A DNA stretch of 40,171 nucleotides, taken from positions 1 through 40,171 of the forward strand of contig NZ_JACXAF010000035.1 of NCBI RefSeq assembly GCF_014773395.1. Reading direction: 5' to 3'. A model generated the notes under the pieces. The model was not told the origin of the DNA. It did no database searches and saw only the letters and a list, made by a program, of their open reading frames with translations. Position 1 is the first letter of the stretch. Every line of letters starts with the position of its first letter. Origin of the DNA: Neiella litorisoli. GTDB taxonomy: Bacteria > Pseudomonadota > Gammaproteobacteria > Enterobacterales > Neiellaceae. Both the position numbers and the translations under genes were made by a program. Shown one piece after another: positions 7,855 to 17,321 of this stretch.

Positions 7855-7868
7855 TGTGAAATTTCACA
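7855..7868. promoter_or_regulatory. Perfect palindrome TGTGA-N4-TCACA ahead of menF
   Basis: TGTGAAATTTCACA is a perfect 14-bp palindrome ending 75 bases before the menF start. The half-sites equal those of CRP, but the spacer is four bases instead of six, so it is not a standard CRP operator. The 14-bp geometry is that of FNR (TTGAT-N4-ATCAA), although the half-sites differ. It is a plausible operator for the menaquinone operon. Confidence 0.5.
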
Positions 7869-7943
7869 CTGTTACCATGCGCAGCAAGACGATGGGGCGC
7901 CGGAAAAACGTCGGAGTCCAGCAAAACTGAGAGAAAACGAGTT

Positions 7944-9299
7944 GTGTTAACCGTTGCATTTGATCGCCAGATAGACCCTGTGATTGAGCTGCTTGAGCTG
8001 CAGCTGGGGCGTCTTCAGTGTCCGCAACAAGAGAGCTTGGTCCAGCTAGCCGTTGCCATTAGCGAGATCCCTGCACTGGCGTGGTTACAGGCTCAGCGAG
8101 GTTTTCCCAAAATTCACTGGCATTCACGCGATGGCAGTCATGAAGTGTCTGCGGTGGGGAGCATCGATCAATGGTGGTTAACCGAATCACAAGCTAAGCG
8201 CGCCAATTGGCAGCGTCTTTGCCTCGGTGAAGTAACCGCAGAATGGCGCTATTACGGCGGCCATGGCTTTAATCCAGCCGACCCTCGGGTCACTGCACAA
8301 GGCGGCAATCGGCTGCATTTACCACAATGGGAATATCGTCGTATTGGCGAATCTTCCTGCCTCATTTTTAACTTACGGCTGCAGCCTAATCGTTATCAAC
8401 AGCAACTCTCACAAGCAAAGCAAGATTTACAGCAACTGCGAGCGGTAGCGCCATTATCACCGCAGCCGCTTACTATCCTGAGTCAGCAGCACACCCCCAA
8501 TTATCAGGACTGGCAACAGCGCGTACTAGAGCTGACTTCAGACGAGCAACAGGCGCGAACTTCAAAAGTCGTACTGTGCCGCGAAACTCGGCTCGATACC
8601 GAGCAGCTGGCCAACCCTTGGAGCTTGCTGGATAGTTGGCAGGCGCAGCAACATGGCTGTTATCGTTTTGGCATTCAAGTCGATGAGCAACAAGCCTTTT
8701 TTGGCTGCTCGCCGGAGCGGTTGTTTTTACGTAAGCAAGACAAGCTTTACACCGAAGCATTGGCTGGCACTTGTGCGCGTGGTCAGGATCAGCAGCAAGA
8801 CCATATCCTCGCAGGGCAATTGCTGATGGATCGCAAAAACATCTATGAAAATCAGCTGGTCGCAGATGATATTGAGCAGCAGCTGACGCCGTTGGCAAGC
8901 CAGATTGATATTGAGCCTGAGCCCCATTTAGTGCCGCTGGCACAAGTCAGCCATCTATGCCGTATTATCAGTGCCCGACTGCGGCCAGATATTAGCGAAC
9001 AAGCCTTGCTACAGGCATTGCATCCGACTGCGGCGGTGGGCGGTTTACCTCGACAAGCGGCGCAAGCCTACTTAGCCCAACATGAGGCAGTGAATCGCGG
9101 TTGGTATGCTGGGGTTTTTGGCATGATAGGTGAGCAGCGCAGTGAATTTTGTGTCACCATTCGTTCCATGGTCCAGCAAGGTCAGCAGTTGCAACTGTAT
9201 ACCGGTGCTGGCATTGTCGCTGGCTCGGAGCCAACTACCGAATGGCATGAGCTCAACAGTAAACTAAAAAGTGCCATGAGTGTTGTGCAACCTGCATGA
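7944..9299 (+). CDS. menF: Isochorismate synthase MenF
   Basis: This 451-residue chorismate-utilising enzyme converts chorismate to isochorismate, the first step of menaquinone synthesis. The C-terminal half has the family blocks: KVVLCRETRL near 209-218, FFGCSPERLFL near 252-262, the EALAGTCARG segment, HPTAAVGGLPRQAA with the invariant GG-P, and the final YTGAGIVAGSEPTTEWHEL. The start is GTG at 7944, with GAGAG ten bases upstream. It is the first gene of the men operon and overlaps menD by ATGA. A siderophore-type isochorismate synthase (EntC) would look similar, but the menD neighbour decides for MenF. Confidence 0.94.
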   Translation: MLTVAFDRQIDPVIELLELQLGRLQCPQQESLVQLAVAISEIPALAWLQAQRGFPKIHWHSRDGSHEVSAVGSIDQWWLTESQAKRANWQRLCLGEVTAEWRYYGGHGFNPADPRVTAQGGNRLHLPQWEYRRIGESSCLIFNLRLQPNRYQQQLSQAKQDLQQLRAVAPLSPQPLTILSQQHTPNYQDWQQRVLELTSDEQQARTSKVVLCRETRLDTEQLANPWSLLDSWQAQQHGCYRFGIQVDEQQAFFGCSPERLFLRKQDKLYTEALAGTCARGQDQQQDHILAGQLLMDRKNIYENQLVADDIEQQLTPLASQIDIEPEPHLVPLAQVSHLCRIISARLRPDISEQALLQALHPTAAVGGLPRQAAQAYLAQHEAVNRGWYAGVFGMIGEQRSEFCVTIRSMVQQGQQLQLYTGAGIVAGSEPTTEWHELNSKLKSAMSVVQPA

Positions 9300-10996
9300 G
9301 TTCGATCTTCCCCACTGCTTTTAGCCACCATAACCAGTTATGGGCCAGCTTATTGTTGGAAGAATTGGCCCGTCTGGGCGTCCGCCATGTTTGTCTGGCG
9401 CCAGGCTCTCGTAGCACGCCACTGACCTTGGCTGCGGTCGCTAACCCTAAGTTACAGTGCCACAGCCATTTTGATGAACGTGGCTTAGGCTTTATGGCGT
9501 TAGGCTTATGCAAAGCCAGCGCTTCGCCAGTGGCGGTGATTGTTACCTCTGGTACCGCGGTGGCCAACCTTTACCCGGCAGTGGTTGAGGCCTTTCAAAC
9601 CCAGCAACCATTGATTCTATTAACGGCCGACCGACCAGAAGAGCTGATTGATTGTGGCGCGAATCAGGCCATTGAGCAGGTTGGTATTTTTGCTCACTTT
9701 GTTGTGGCACGACAAAACCTGCCAGCCCCCCATGCCAGTGAATCGGCCAGCGATTTACTAACCCGCATTGATGGCATTTACCAGCGTTGCTGCGTACAGC
9801 CGGTACGCGGCCCCATTCATCTTAATTGCCCTTATCGAGAGCCTTTGTATCCGACGGCGCAACAGCAAGACTTCGCTGCCGAATTAGCTGAGTTAAATGA
9901 GTGGCGACAGCATCAGCAGCCATTCGTTAGGGCTGAATTGAATGATCCTGAGCCGGTCGTTTTCACGGTTCCAGCATTGCCTGGGGTGATTATTGCTGGC
10001 GCCTTGGGCCCAGATGAGCAAGCCGCGGCGCTGAAGTTACAACGTCAACTCGGCTGGCCTTTGTTGGCGGATGTCCAAAGTGGTTTGAGAGGGCAAGCGA
10101 ACGTCATTAACCATCCTGAATTGGCGTTGGCGCAACAGCCTGCTGCCCTGATGCAGGCAAGGCAATTTATCCTGTTAGGCGGTCGTCTGATCAGCAAATC
10201 GTTATTGCGTTGGTTGGAGCAGCACGAATGGCATCATTCGGTACAAATCAGTGATCATCCCGGCCCGTTCGATGCTGGTTTGGTGATCATGCAGCGGCTC
10301 AACTGCCGTGTTGACCAGTTTGAGTTAAACAATCCACCCGTTCATCCGCCAGCCGTTTGCGTGAGTGATGCCATTAACCAAGCGAGTCGATCATTGTGGC
10401 AACCCGACGAGTTATCGCTGAGTGAAGTGAATCTGGCTGCTCAGCTCCAGTTCAGTATGCCGGAACAGGGGTTGTTGATGCTGGGCAATAGCCTGCCGGT
10501 GCGGTTGTTTGAGCAGCGTTTTAGCGGCCGCCAGCAGATCATTACCAGTCGTGGCGCCAGTGGTATCGATGGCCTTTTGGCGACTGCCGTGGGCCTTGGC
10601 AAACATGATGCGAGTCGGCCATTAACCTTGGTACTGGGCGATATTTCACTACTGCATGACTTGAATTCATTGGCTCTGTTGAGTCAATTGCAGCAGCCTT
10701 TGGTGGTGATTGTGTTGAACAATGATGGTGGCAATATCTTTGATTTGTTACCGGTGCCTGATGGCCGCACGCTCGATCAATATTACCGAATGCGCCATGG
10801 CTACCAGTTTGCAGCGGCTGCTGAGCAATTTAATCTCAATTACCAGCGGCCAGCCGATATGGCCGAATTCCATCAGGGCTATCAGCAGGCCCTCGCGTTG
10901 GCTCGGCCGACCTTAATTGAACTGCTAACTGAGCCCGGCGAAGCCGCCGCCGATCTGAAGCAGGCCATCGCCGATGCCGCAGCACTTACACGCTGA
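9296..10996 (+). CDS. menD: SEPHCHC synthase MenD
   Basis: This 566-residue thiamine-diphosphate enzyme joins 2-oxoglutarate and isochorismate to give SEPHCHC. Recognisable are LARLGVRHVCLAPGSRSTPL and the catalytic-region FDERGLGFMALG near the N-terminus, TSGTAVANLYPAVVEA near 83-98, and the cofactor motif GDISLLHDLNSL at 448-459 leading to NNDGGNIF. The length fits the family. The ATG overlaps the menF stop, so translation is probably coupled. It also overlaps menH by 23 bases. Because the enzyme needs thiamine diphosphate, it depends on the thiamine pathway that is encoded further right in this window. Confidence 0.96.
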   Translation: MSSIFPTAFSHHNQLWASLLLEELARLGVRHVCLAPGSRSTPLTLAAVANPKLQCHSHFDERGLGFMALGLCKASASPVAVIVTSGTAVANLYPAVVEAFQTQQPLILLTADRPEELIDCGANQAIEQVGIFAHFVVARQNLPAPHASESASDLLTRIDGIYQRCCVQPVRGPIHLNCPYREPLYPTAQQQDFAAELAELNEWRQHQQPFVRAELNDPEPVVFTVPALPGVIIAGALGPDEQAAALKLQRQLGWPLLADVQSGLRGQANVINHPELALAQQPAALMQARQFILLGGRLISKSLLRWLEQHEWHHSVQISDHPGPFDAGLVIMQRLNCRVDQFELNNPPVHPPAVCVSDAINQASRSLWQPDELSLSEVNLAAQLQFSMPEQGLLMLGNSLPVRLFEQRFSGRQQIITSRGASGIDGLLATAVGLGKHDASRPLTLVLGDISLLHDLNSLALLSQLQQPLVVIVLNNDGGNIFDLLPVPDGRTLDQYYRMRHGYQFAAAAEQFNLNYQRPADMAEFHQGYQQALALARPTLIELLTEPGEAAADLKQAIADAAALTR

Positions 10997-11825
10997 GTTA
11001 ATTGGCGCGCCTGTTTCCGCCGACCGACCTGTGGTGGTGATGCTCCATGGGTTTTTGGGCCAGCATCAGGATTGGCTTGCGGTGGTTGCGCCTTGGTTGC
11101 AGCAGCACAGCTTCTTGCTGGTGGATTTACCCAATCATGGCAATAGCCCCACCACAACCAGAAGTCATTCGGGCTTTCAACAGTGGTTGCAATTGTTCGC
11201 CAATACCCTTGCTCATCATGGCGTTGAGCACTATTTATTGATGGGCTACTCCATGGGCGCCCGATTGGCGATGGCAACCGCAGCCACGCAGCCAGCAGGG
11301 TTACGGGGGATACTACTGGAGTCGGGCCATCCCGGTGACATTCGTTGGAACAAACGTTTGGCGCGTCATCGCTGGCATCAGCGCTGGCAAGCGCGCTGGT
11401 TAACGCAGCCGAAACTGCAAAGCTTGCAACAATGGTATCAGCAAGGGGTATTTGCCGATTTAAGTCGGCCACAGCGACAGCAGCAAATTCATCGTCGCCT
11501 GTTGACCATTAAGCCTTGGCGCTTGGCGAGCACGTTGGCGCAGCTATCCCTCGATCAGCAAGATGATTATTGGTCGCTACTCGCTTGTGATCGCAGTAAA
11601 GCCGACAGCCTGCAGGCAATGCCGATTCATTACCTTGCTGGTGGCCAAGACCGGAAATATGCCAAACTGGCTGAAAAGATGAAGCAAACCGGTTTGCCGG
11701 TTCGAGTTCATCTGCTAAAACATGCAGGCCATAACATTCATGCTCACCAGCCTCGGCAGTGGCAGCAGTGTTTTCAGTTATGGTTGCAAGATTGTTTACC
11801 ACAAGGACTTATTCATGCTCGATGA
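10974..11825 (+). CDS. menH: SHCHC synthase MenH (alpha/beta hydrolase fold)
   Basis: This 283-residue alpha/beta hydrolase fold protein eliminates pyruvate from SEPHCHC to form SHCHC. The oxyanion HGFLG motif is at residues 25-29, the nucleophile elbow GYSMG at 91-95 (Ser93), and the C-terminal catalytic His lies in HAGHNIH near 249. The ATG at 10974 lies within the end of menD, and the reading frame stays open with family-like residues ([10 protein letters not shown]) from about residue 20. The C-terminus overlaps the menB start by 11 bases. The generic fold makes the function depend on the menD-menB setting, which is unambiguous. Confidence 0.9.
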   Translation: MPQHLHAELIGAPVSADRPVVVMLHGFLGQHQDWLAVVAPWLQQHSFLLVDLPNHGNSPTTTRSHSGFQQWLQLFANTLAHHGVEHYLLMGYSMGARLAMATAATQPAGLRGILLESGHPGDIRWNKRLARHRWHQRWQARWLTQPKLQSLQQWYQQGVFADLSRPQRQQQIHRRLLTIKPWRLASTLAQLSLDQQDDYWSLLACDRSKADSLQAMPIHYLAGGQDRKYAKLAEKMKQTGLPVRVHLLKHAGHNIHAHQPRQWQQCFQLWLQDCLPQGLIHAR

Positions 11826-12666
11826 ACAAACCCTCTATGCGCCAATCGACTGGCAAGAGGTCAGCGAAAAATCGTATCAGGACATCCGTTATCAAAAAGC
11901 CGAAGGCATCGCTAAAATCACCATTAACCGACCGCAGGTGCGAAATGCTTTCCGCCCGCAAACGGTGAAGGAAATGATCGATGCGTTAGCTGATGCCCGT
12001 TACGATGCGGCCATCGGCACGATTATCCTGACTGGTGAAGGTGAGCTGGCATTTTGCTCCGGCGGTGATCAAAAAGTTCGTGGTGACTACGGCGGCTACC
12101 AAGATGATCAGGGCACCCATCACCTTAATGTGTTGGATTTTCAGCGTCAGATCCGCACTTGCCCTAAGCCAATCGTGGCGGCAGTTGCTGGCTATGCCAT
12201 TGGTGGTGGTCATGTGTTGCATATGATGTGCGATTTAACCATTGCCGCTGACAATGCTCGCTTTGGCCAGACAGGTCCCAAAGTTGGCTCCTTTGACGGT
12301 GGCTGGGGTGCGAGCTATATGGCGCGTATTGTTGGACAAAAGAAGGCGCGTGAGATTTGGTTCTTGTGTCGCCAATATGACGCTCAGCAAGCACTCGACA
12401 TGGGCTTGGTCAATACCGTGGTGCCGGTGGCTGAGTTGGAGCGAGAAACAGTGCGTTGGTGCCGCGAAATGTTGCAAAACTCACCGATGGCATTGCGTTG
12501 TTTGAAAGCCGCGCTAAATGCCGACTGCGATGGGCAGGCCGGTTTGCAGGAGTTAGCAGGTAACGCCACCATGCTGTTTTACATGACCGATGAGGGCCAA
12601 GAAGGTCGCAACGCCTTTAATGAAAAACGTGCGCCGGACTTCGACAAGTTCCCCCGTAATCCATAA
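11815..12666 (+). CDS. menB: 1,4-dihydroxy-2-naphthoyl-CoA synthase MenB
   Basis: This 283-residue crotonase-family enzyme closes the naphthalene ring from o-succinylbenzoyl-CoA. Diagnostic segments are [49 protein letters not shown] with the oxyanion hole, [20 protein letters not shown], and the C-terminal [14 protein letters not shown] place the start at ATG 11815, with AAGGA eight bases upstream, because the family begins with short residues before the IDW segment; an upstream ATG at 11722 would add 31 non-family residues inside menH. It is fourth in the operon, ahead of menC, so the ring-closing step is encoded before the dehydration and ligation steps it depends on. Confidence 0.95.
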   Translation: MLDEQTLYAPIDWQEVSEKSYQDIRYQKAEGIAKITINRPQVRNAFRPQTVKEMIDALADARYDAAIGTIILTGEGELAFCSGGDQKVRGDYGGYQDDQGTHHLNVLDFQRQIRTCPKPIVAAVAGYAIGGGHVLHMMCDLTIAADNARFGQTGPKVGSFDGGWGASYMARIVGQKKAREIWFLCRQYDAQQALDMGLVNTVVPVAELERETVRWCREMLQNSPMALRCLKAALNADCDGQAGLQELAGNATMLFYMTDEGQEGRNAFNEKRAPDFDKFPRNP

Positions 12667-12679
12667 CGGTTATCGGTTA

Positions 12680-13627
12680 GTGGGGGTGTACTGCTATGAC
12701 ATCCCCTTAACACAACCGCTTCAGCTGGCCCACGGCAGATTGCAGCAGCGCCAAGGGCTACTGCTGAAATTTGCCGATCAATCTGGCTTCTACCATTGGG
12801 GCGAAGCTGCGCCGCTGCCCGGTTTTAGTCGGGAAACACTCACCGATGCCATTGATGCGCTGTGGTCATGGCTTGACCGTCAGCTGTCGTTTGAGCAATT
12901 GCCGCCGAGTATTCAGTTTGCCATTGATATGGCGACTAGCGTTGTCACCGAGCGCTTGGCTAAGACAGCCGAGGTATCGACCCAGTCAGTTCCTTTGGCC
13001 GCTCAGTTGGTGACAGCAAATGAGACGCCTCAGCAGCTGGCTCCTCTTGCTAAATTGAAAATCGGCAGTGCTAATGTTGATGCCGACATCAATCGCTTCA
13101 ACCAGCTGCAACGCCAATTCCCAGCAACGCGTTGGCGTCTTGATTGCAATCAGCAATGTTCGCTACAGCAAGCCGAGCAGTTTTGTCACAACGTCGATTT
13201 ATCGGTTATCGATTTTATTGAAGAGCCTTGTAGTCACTTAGATGAAACCGTGGCGCTGGCTGCTCAAGGTGTGCCGGTGGCGCTGGATGAAACCATTCAA
13301 TCAAACCAAGTTGAATTAGCCATGTTTAGTGGCTTGCGGGCCTTGGTTTGCAAACCAACATTGGTAGGCGCCTTGACTCGGTGCCAGCAATGGCAGCAGT
13401 TCTGCCAGCAGCATGAGTTGGCTTTTATCGTCAGCGCCTGTTTTGAAAGTAATTTGACCAATGATTACTTGGCTCGCTTGGCCAAACTGTGGGCGCCAGA
13501 GCAAATCCCAGGGCTTGATACGCTCAAGGCGCTCGGTGCTGACTTAATCCACCCGCGAAGCGCAGATCCTAGCTTGCCGCTGTTGAGCGAAGCCGAGCTG
13601 GACCTTGTTTGGAAATTGCCATCATGA
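12680..13627 (+). CDS. menC: o-Succinylbenzoate synthase MenC
   Basis: Enolase-superfamily enzyme that dehydrates SHCHC to o-succinylbenzoate. The family pattern is complete: GEAAPLPGFS near the N-terminus, LKIG with the catalytic Lys, WRLDCNQ and FIEEP with the metal-binding Asp and Glu, ALDETI, and CKPTLVG with the second Lys. The start is not certain. GTG at 12680 gives 315 residues, close to the usual ~320, and follows the menB stop by 13 bases; GTG 12686 and ATG 12620 (inside menB) are alternatives, and none has a strong ribosome binding site. The TGA forms an ATGA overlap with menE. Confidence 0.92.
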   Translation: MGVYCYDIPLTQPLQLAHGRLQQRQGLLLKFADQSGFYHWGEAAPLPGFSRETLTDAIDALWSWLDRQLSFEQLPPSIQFAIDMATSVVTERLAKTAEVSTQSVPLAAQLVTANETPQQLAPLAKLKIGSANVDADINRFNQLQRQFPATRWRLDCNQQCSLQQAEQFCHNVDLSVIDFIEEPCSHLDETVALAAQGVPVALDETIQSNQVELAMFSGLRALVCKPTLVGALTRCQQWQQFCQQHELAFIVSACFESNLTNDYLARLAKLWAPEQIPGLDTLKALGADLIHPRSADPSLPLLSEAELDLVWKLPS

Positions 13628-15084
13628 GCCAAGTAAGTTCGGTCACCTTACTTGCGCCATCGCCAAACGCAGCAATACAAGTGGGTGATATCACCCTAAG
13701 TGCGGCTGATTGGTGCCGCGCCAGCGATGAGTTACGGCAATTACTCACTGTATCAAGTCAGCCCAAGCGGTTGGCGGTCTGTTCAGAGTCTCCCTTTGAT
13801 TTATTGTTACTGGCATCAGCTTGTTTAGCGGCAGGCTGGACCTTTGTTCCCATCAGTCATCGTTGGCCGTTGCCACAACGGCTCGAACTGGCAAAGCGAG
13901 CCGGCGCCGATTATTGCTGGCCCGAGCACGGCTTTACCACTGATGATGGCTTGCCGCTATTGGTTATCGAGCATCCACTTATTGGGTTGGCGTTGAATGG
14001 TGAGTTGAACACCGAGTGTTCTTCTGCGAGCCGAATCGCCCGTTGGCTGCAACAAGGCTGCCAGCTTGATGCCGCTATACTGCCAGCGATAGCGGCACAA
14101 CCAGCGCTGGAGGCGACTATTTTAATGACCTCCGGCAGCAGTGGCATGCCCAAAGCCGTATTGCATCAGTTGTCATCTCACTTGAGTGCGGCGGCGTTTT
14201 GTAACCCGATCTTAGAATTATCTGCCGCCAGTTGCTGGTTGCTGTCATTGCCGATGTTTCACGCCGCCGGTTATGGCTTATTTATTCGCTGCTTATCAAG
14301 TGGCGCACGTTTAGCCATTGCTGATCCGAAGCTGCCATTGTTTGAGCAGCTGCAACAGAGCGCCGCGAGTCACTGCTCGCTAGTGGCGACGCAATTACAA
14401 CGTTTGTTGGCGTTACCGGCGTTTCATACCGACCATTTGCCGCTGCGCCACATCATGCTCGGCGGTGGTCCTGTTGCTGAGGCCTTGATCCAACAGGCCT
14501 CGCAACGGGGCTTTAAGCTTTATCTTGGGTTTGGCATGACCGAAACAGCTGCAGCGATTGCCTTATCACCGGTTACCGCCGATGGCGGTATTGATATCAG
14601 CAATAACGACAACATATCGCTCGGTGATGATGGCCAAATTAGGGTCAGAGGTCCGCAGCTCGCCAGCGCTTATGTTGAAGGTGATTATCGCAAAGCGCTG
14701 GTGGCGGAAGACGGTTGGTTTGCCACGGGTGATTTAGGCCGAGTCGAAAATGGCCGCTTGTTTGTTGTCGGTAGGGCGGATAATCGTTTTATCTCTGGCG
14801 GCGAGAACGTTCAGCCTGAAATGGTTGAGCAGACTCTCAAGCAGTTACCAGAGATAGAACAAGTGCTGGTGGTACCTGTCGCCGATGACGCCTTTGGCCA
14901 GCGGCCGGTTGCCTTTGTGCGTTGGTACCAGCAACTTGATGACTCAGCAATACAATCCTTTTTAGCGGCTCACTTGCCCAAGTTTATGTGGCCCATTCGC
15001 TGGCTCGACTGGCCGAGCGAGCTCGATGCGGTGAAGCCGAATCGAGCGGTGCTGAAGCAATTAGCACAAAGGTTGGTTCACTAA
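13624..15084 (+). CDS. menE: o-Succinylbenzoate-CoA ligase MenE
   Basis: This 486-residue ANL-superfamily ligase activates o-succinylbenzoate with ATP and CoA. Motifs are the P-loop-like ILMTSGSSGMPKAVLH near residues 165-180, YLGFGMTETAAA, FATGDLGRVENGRLFVVGRADN and the SGGENVQPE hinge region, with the catalytic Lys in AVKPNRAVLKQ near the end. The ATG at 13624 overlaps the menC stop (ATGA); a TTG 15 bases earlier is less likely. It is the last gene of the operon. Its TAA overlaps the reverse-strand TAG of putP by three bases, so the two units converge with no spacer. Confidence 0.93.
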   Translation: MSQVSSVTLLAPSPNAAIQVGDITLSAADWCRASDELRQLLTVSSQPKRLAVCSESPFDLLLLASACLAAGWTFVPISHRWPLPQRLELAKRAGADYCWPEHGFTTDDGLPLLVIEHPLIGLALNGELNTECSSASRIARWLQQGCQLDAAILPAIAAQPALEATILMTSGSSGMPKAVLHQLSSHLSAAAFCNPILELSAASCWLLSLPMFHAAGYGLFIRCLSSGARLAIADPKLPLFEQLQQSAASHCSLVATQLQRLLALPAFHTDHLPLRHIMLGGGPVAEALIQQASQRGFKLYLGFGMTETAAAIALSPVTADGGIDISNNDNISLGDDGQIRVRGPQLASAYVEGDYRKALVAEDGWFATGDLGRVENGRLFVVGRADNRFISGGENVQPEMVEQTLKQLPEIEQVLVVPVADDAFGQRPVAFVRWYQQLDDSAIQSFLAAHLPKFMWPIRWLDWPSELDAVKPNRAVLKQLAQRLVH

Positions 15085-16568
15085 CTTTCTTTGGCGTTTA
15101 CCGCATCAAAGTCGGCTTTGATACTCGCAGGTGGCTCGGCACTTAACCGCGAGCCAATGACAATGGCAATGACCGCCAACAGTACGCCGGGAACCATTTC
15201 ATATAAATCGAACAAGCCACCGCTCAGTGGTCGCCAGATCACGACCGTCAGCCCGCCCACGATCATGCCGGCCAAAGCGCCGATGCGCGTCATCCGGCGC
15301 CAATAGAGCGACAGCAGTAAGACTGGGCCAAACGCCGAGCCAAAACCCGCCCAAGCATAGGCGACCAGATTTAATACTGAAGTGTCGGGATCCCAAGCCA
15401 AGGCTGTTGCCAGCAGACAAACCACGACTACGGTCAAGCGTCCAGTCCACACCAGTTCTTGTTGCGACGCGTGGGGTTTTAGCCAGCGACGATATAAGTC
15501 TTCCGTGAAAGCAGAGGATGAAACCAACAGTTGCGAGTCGGCCGTGCTCATTACCGCCGCCAGAATAGCCGCCAATAGCACGCCAGCAATCCAAGGATGG
15601 AATAACAAGCCCACCATCTGAATGAAGATAGTTTCAGAATCTTGTAACGCTGGCATTTGATGCTGGTGGAGGTAAATCAAACCACACATACCCACTAGCA
15701 AGGCACCAATTTGGCAGAGTAGGTTCCAGCTGACAGAGATTTTTCGTGCCGTGGCAATGGCGCTATCTGATTTAGTCGCGGCAAAGCGCGCCAAAATATG
15801 AGGCTGACCAAAATAGCCTAACCCCCACGCTAACAGAGAGATAATGGCGATGGCTGATAGCGGAAAGCCATCGGCGTCCGTCATGCTATTCAGTAATTGC
15901 GGATTGATATTGGCCAGCGATTCAGAGGGACTGCCGTTGAGTTGCAGCAGAATCACCAATGGCACTAACAGTAGGGCCACCATCATCAGCAAGCCTTGCA
16001 CCACATCGGTCCAGGTTACCGCCAAAAAGCCGCCAAACAGGGTATAGGAAACTACGCAGACGGCGCCAACCACCACGGCCACATGGTAATCCATGGCAAA
16101 CACACTGGCGAATAGTTTACCGCCGGCGACCAGTCCTGAGCCGGTGTAAAACAAGAAGAACAACAAAATGACTATGGCTGCGATTAATTGCAGCAGCCCC
16201 GATTGATCGGCAAATCGCCGTGATAGGTATTCGGGAACAGTCAGCGCATCTTGGCAGCGAATAGTGTACCGACGCAGGCGTCTGGCCATCAATCGCCAGT
16301 TCAACCAGAAACCGAGTAGCAGGCCTGCTGCGAGCCAGAGCGCTTCTGCACCAGCAGCATAGGCGTAGCCGGGTAGCCCGAGTAATAGCCAGCCACTCAT
16401 GTCCGAGGCGCCAGCGCTGAGCGCAGCAGGCACAGGGCCGAGGGAGCGACCGCCGAGAAAATAGTCGGAAACACCTTGGGTCTTGCGATAGGCCCATACT
16501 CCGATTGCCAGCATCATGATGAGATAAGCGGCAAAGGTGAGTAATACAGACATATCGGCAGTAGGCAT
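15081..16568 (-). CDS. putP: Sodium/proline symporter PutP
   Basis: This 495-residue member of the solute:sodium symporter family imports proline with Na+. The first helix and DYFLGGRSLGP, ALSAGASDMSGWLLLGLPG, TGSGLVAGGKLF and FGGFLAVTWTDVVQGLLM follow the Escherichia coli PutP order closely, and about 12-13 hydrophobic segments are visible. ATG 16568 has AAAGGA nine bases upstream on the minus strand; a TTG at 16589 would add seven residues. No putA is next to it, so proline may serve for osmoprotection as well as catabolism. The gene converges on menE with overlapping stops. Confidence 0.93.
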   Translation of the reverse strand: MPTADMSVLLTFAAYLIMMLAIGVWAYRKTQGVSDYFLGGRSLGPVPAALSAGASDMSGWLLLGLPGYAYAAGAEALWLAAGLLLGFWLNWRLMARRLRRYTIRCQDALTVPEYLSRRFADQSGLLQLIAAIVILLFFLFYTGSGLVAGGKLFASVFAMDYHVAVVVGAVCVVSYTLFGGFLAVTWTDVVQGLLMMVALLLVPLVILLQLNGSPSESLANINPQLLNSMTDADGFPLSAIAIISLLAWGLGYFGQPHILARFAATKSDSAIATARKISVSWNLLCQIGALLVGMCGLIYLHQHQMPALQDSETIFIQMVGLLFHPWIAGVLLAAILAAVMSTADSQLLVSSSAFTEDLYRRWLKPHASQQELVWTGRLTVVVVCLLATALAWDPDTSVLNLVAYAWAGFGSAFGPVLLLSLYWRRMTRIGALAGMIVGGLTVVIWRPLSGGLFDLYEMVPGVLLAVIAIVIGSRLSAEPPASIKADFDAVNAKES

Positions 16569-16790
16569 TTGGACGATTCCTTTGGGCAACTGAGAATAAC
16601 GATCAAGCCTAAGACATCTCAGCCAGAAAAAGCCAGTAGCAAATAAAAATGACTGTTGGGCGTGATCCTGCTTGCATCTCGCCGATTTGCATCAATCCGG
16701 TATCACAACCTGCGACAAAAGGGTTGGCGACTTGTCAGATGCTCTTATATGCCTTAAACATCAGTCAAACAAGGTAGTTCAGCCATTCCT

Positions 16791-17234
16791 ATGGAGTTAG
16801 ACATTTGCGCCATTAGCGCTGCCGATACATTGGCCATTCGGCTGCCAGTGCTTCGACCTGGGCGGCCGGCCTCGAGTGCGGTTTTTGATGGCGATGAAGA
16901 GCCGTCCACCATTCACTTGGGAGCCATTGTTGATGATGACATTGTTGCGGTGGTCAGCTTGATGAAGACGCCGATGGTTGAGCAGATCGATCAAGTGGCC
17001 TATCAACTCAGAGGCATGGCCACTCAGCCCCAGTGGCAAGGCCGCGGGTTAGGGCGACAACTGTTGGCGGCCTGCAATCATGCAGTAGACCAAGCTCAGG
17101 GCGATATTATCTGGTGCAATGCCCGCTCCCATGTCGTTGGTTTTTACCGAGCGGCTGGTTATCAAGCTATTGGCGCACCCTTCCACATTGTTGATGTAGG
17201 TCAACATCAGAAAATGTTTTTGCCCCTACCATAA
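16791..17234 (+). CDS. GNAT-family N-acetyltransferase
   Basis: This 147-residue protein carries the acetyl-CoA binding signature QLRGMATQPQWQGRGLGRQLL near residues 71-91 (Q/R-x-x-G-x-G/A motif). The C-terminal strand-helix FYRAAGYQAIGAPF is typical of the fold. The closest broad type is the ElaA/YjdJ-like small GNAT group, and the substrate cannot be inferred. The ATG follows a long (200-base) spacer from putP, with which it diverges. It is upstream of bfd in the same direction but separated from it by 87 bases. Confidence 0.85.
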   Translation: MELDICAISAADTLAIRLPVLRPGRPASSAVFDGDEEPSTIHLGAIVDDDIVAVVSLMKTPMVEQIDQVAYQLRGMATQPQWQGRGLGRQLLAACNHAVDQAQGDIIWCNARSHVVGFYRAAGYQAIGAPFHIVDVGQHQKMFLPLP

Positions 17235-17321
17235 CTTCCTGAAAGTGTTAGATCTAATGTTCTTGATAATTGTTCGTATTTGCATTAAGCTTTGCGTCAT
17301 ACTTTTGAATTGAGGTTCACC

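Noticed and set aside
7855-7868. CRP binding site ahead of menF
   Set aside because: The half-sites TGTGA and TCACA are right, but the gap is four bases, not six, so it is not a standard CRP operator. Kept only as an unassigned palindrome.
11722-11814. Upstream start for menB at 11722
   Set aside because: It adds 31 residues that lie inside menH and do not resemble MenB. ATG 11815 has a ribosome binding site.
7941-15084. Siderophore (enterobactin-type) cluster because of the isochorismate synthase
   Set aside because: menD, menH, menB, menC and menE follow, so the isochorismate goes to menaquinone.
17262-17284. Fur box upstream of bfd
   Set aside because: Only GATAAT and loose AT-rich matches are present. 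The symmetrical partner is poor, so I did not call it.
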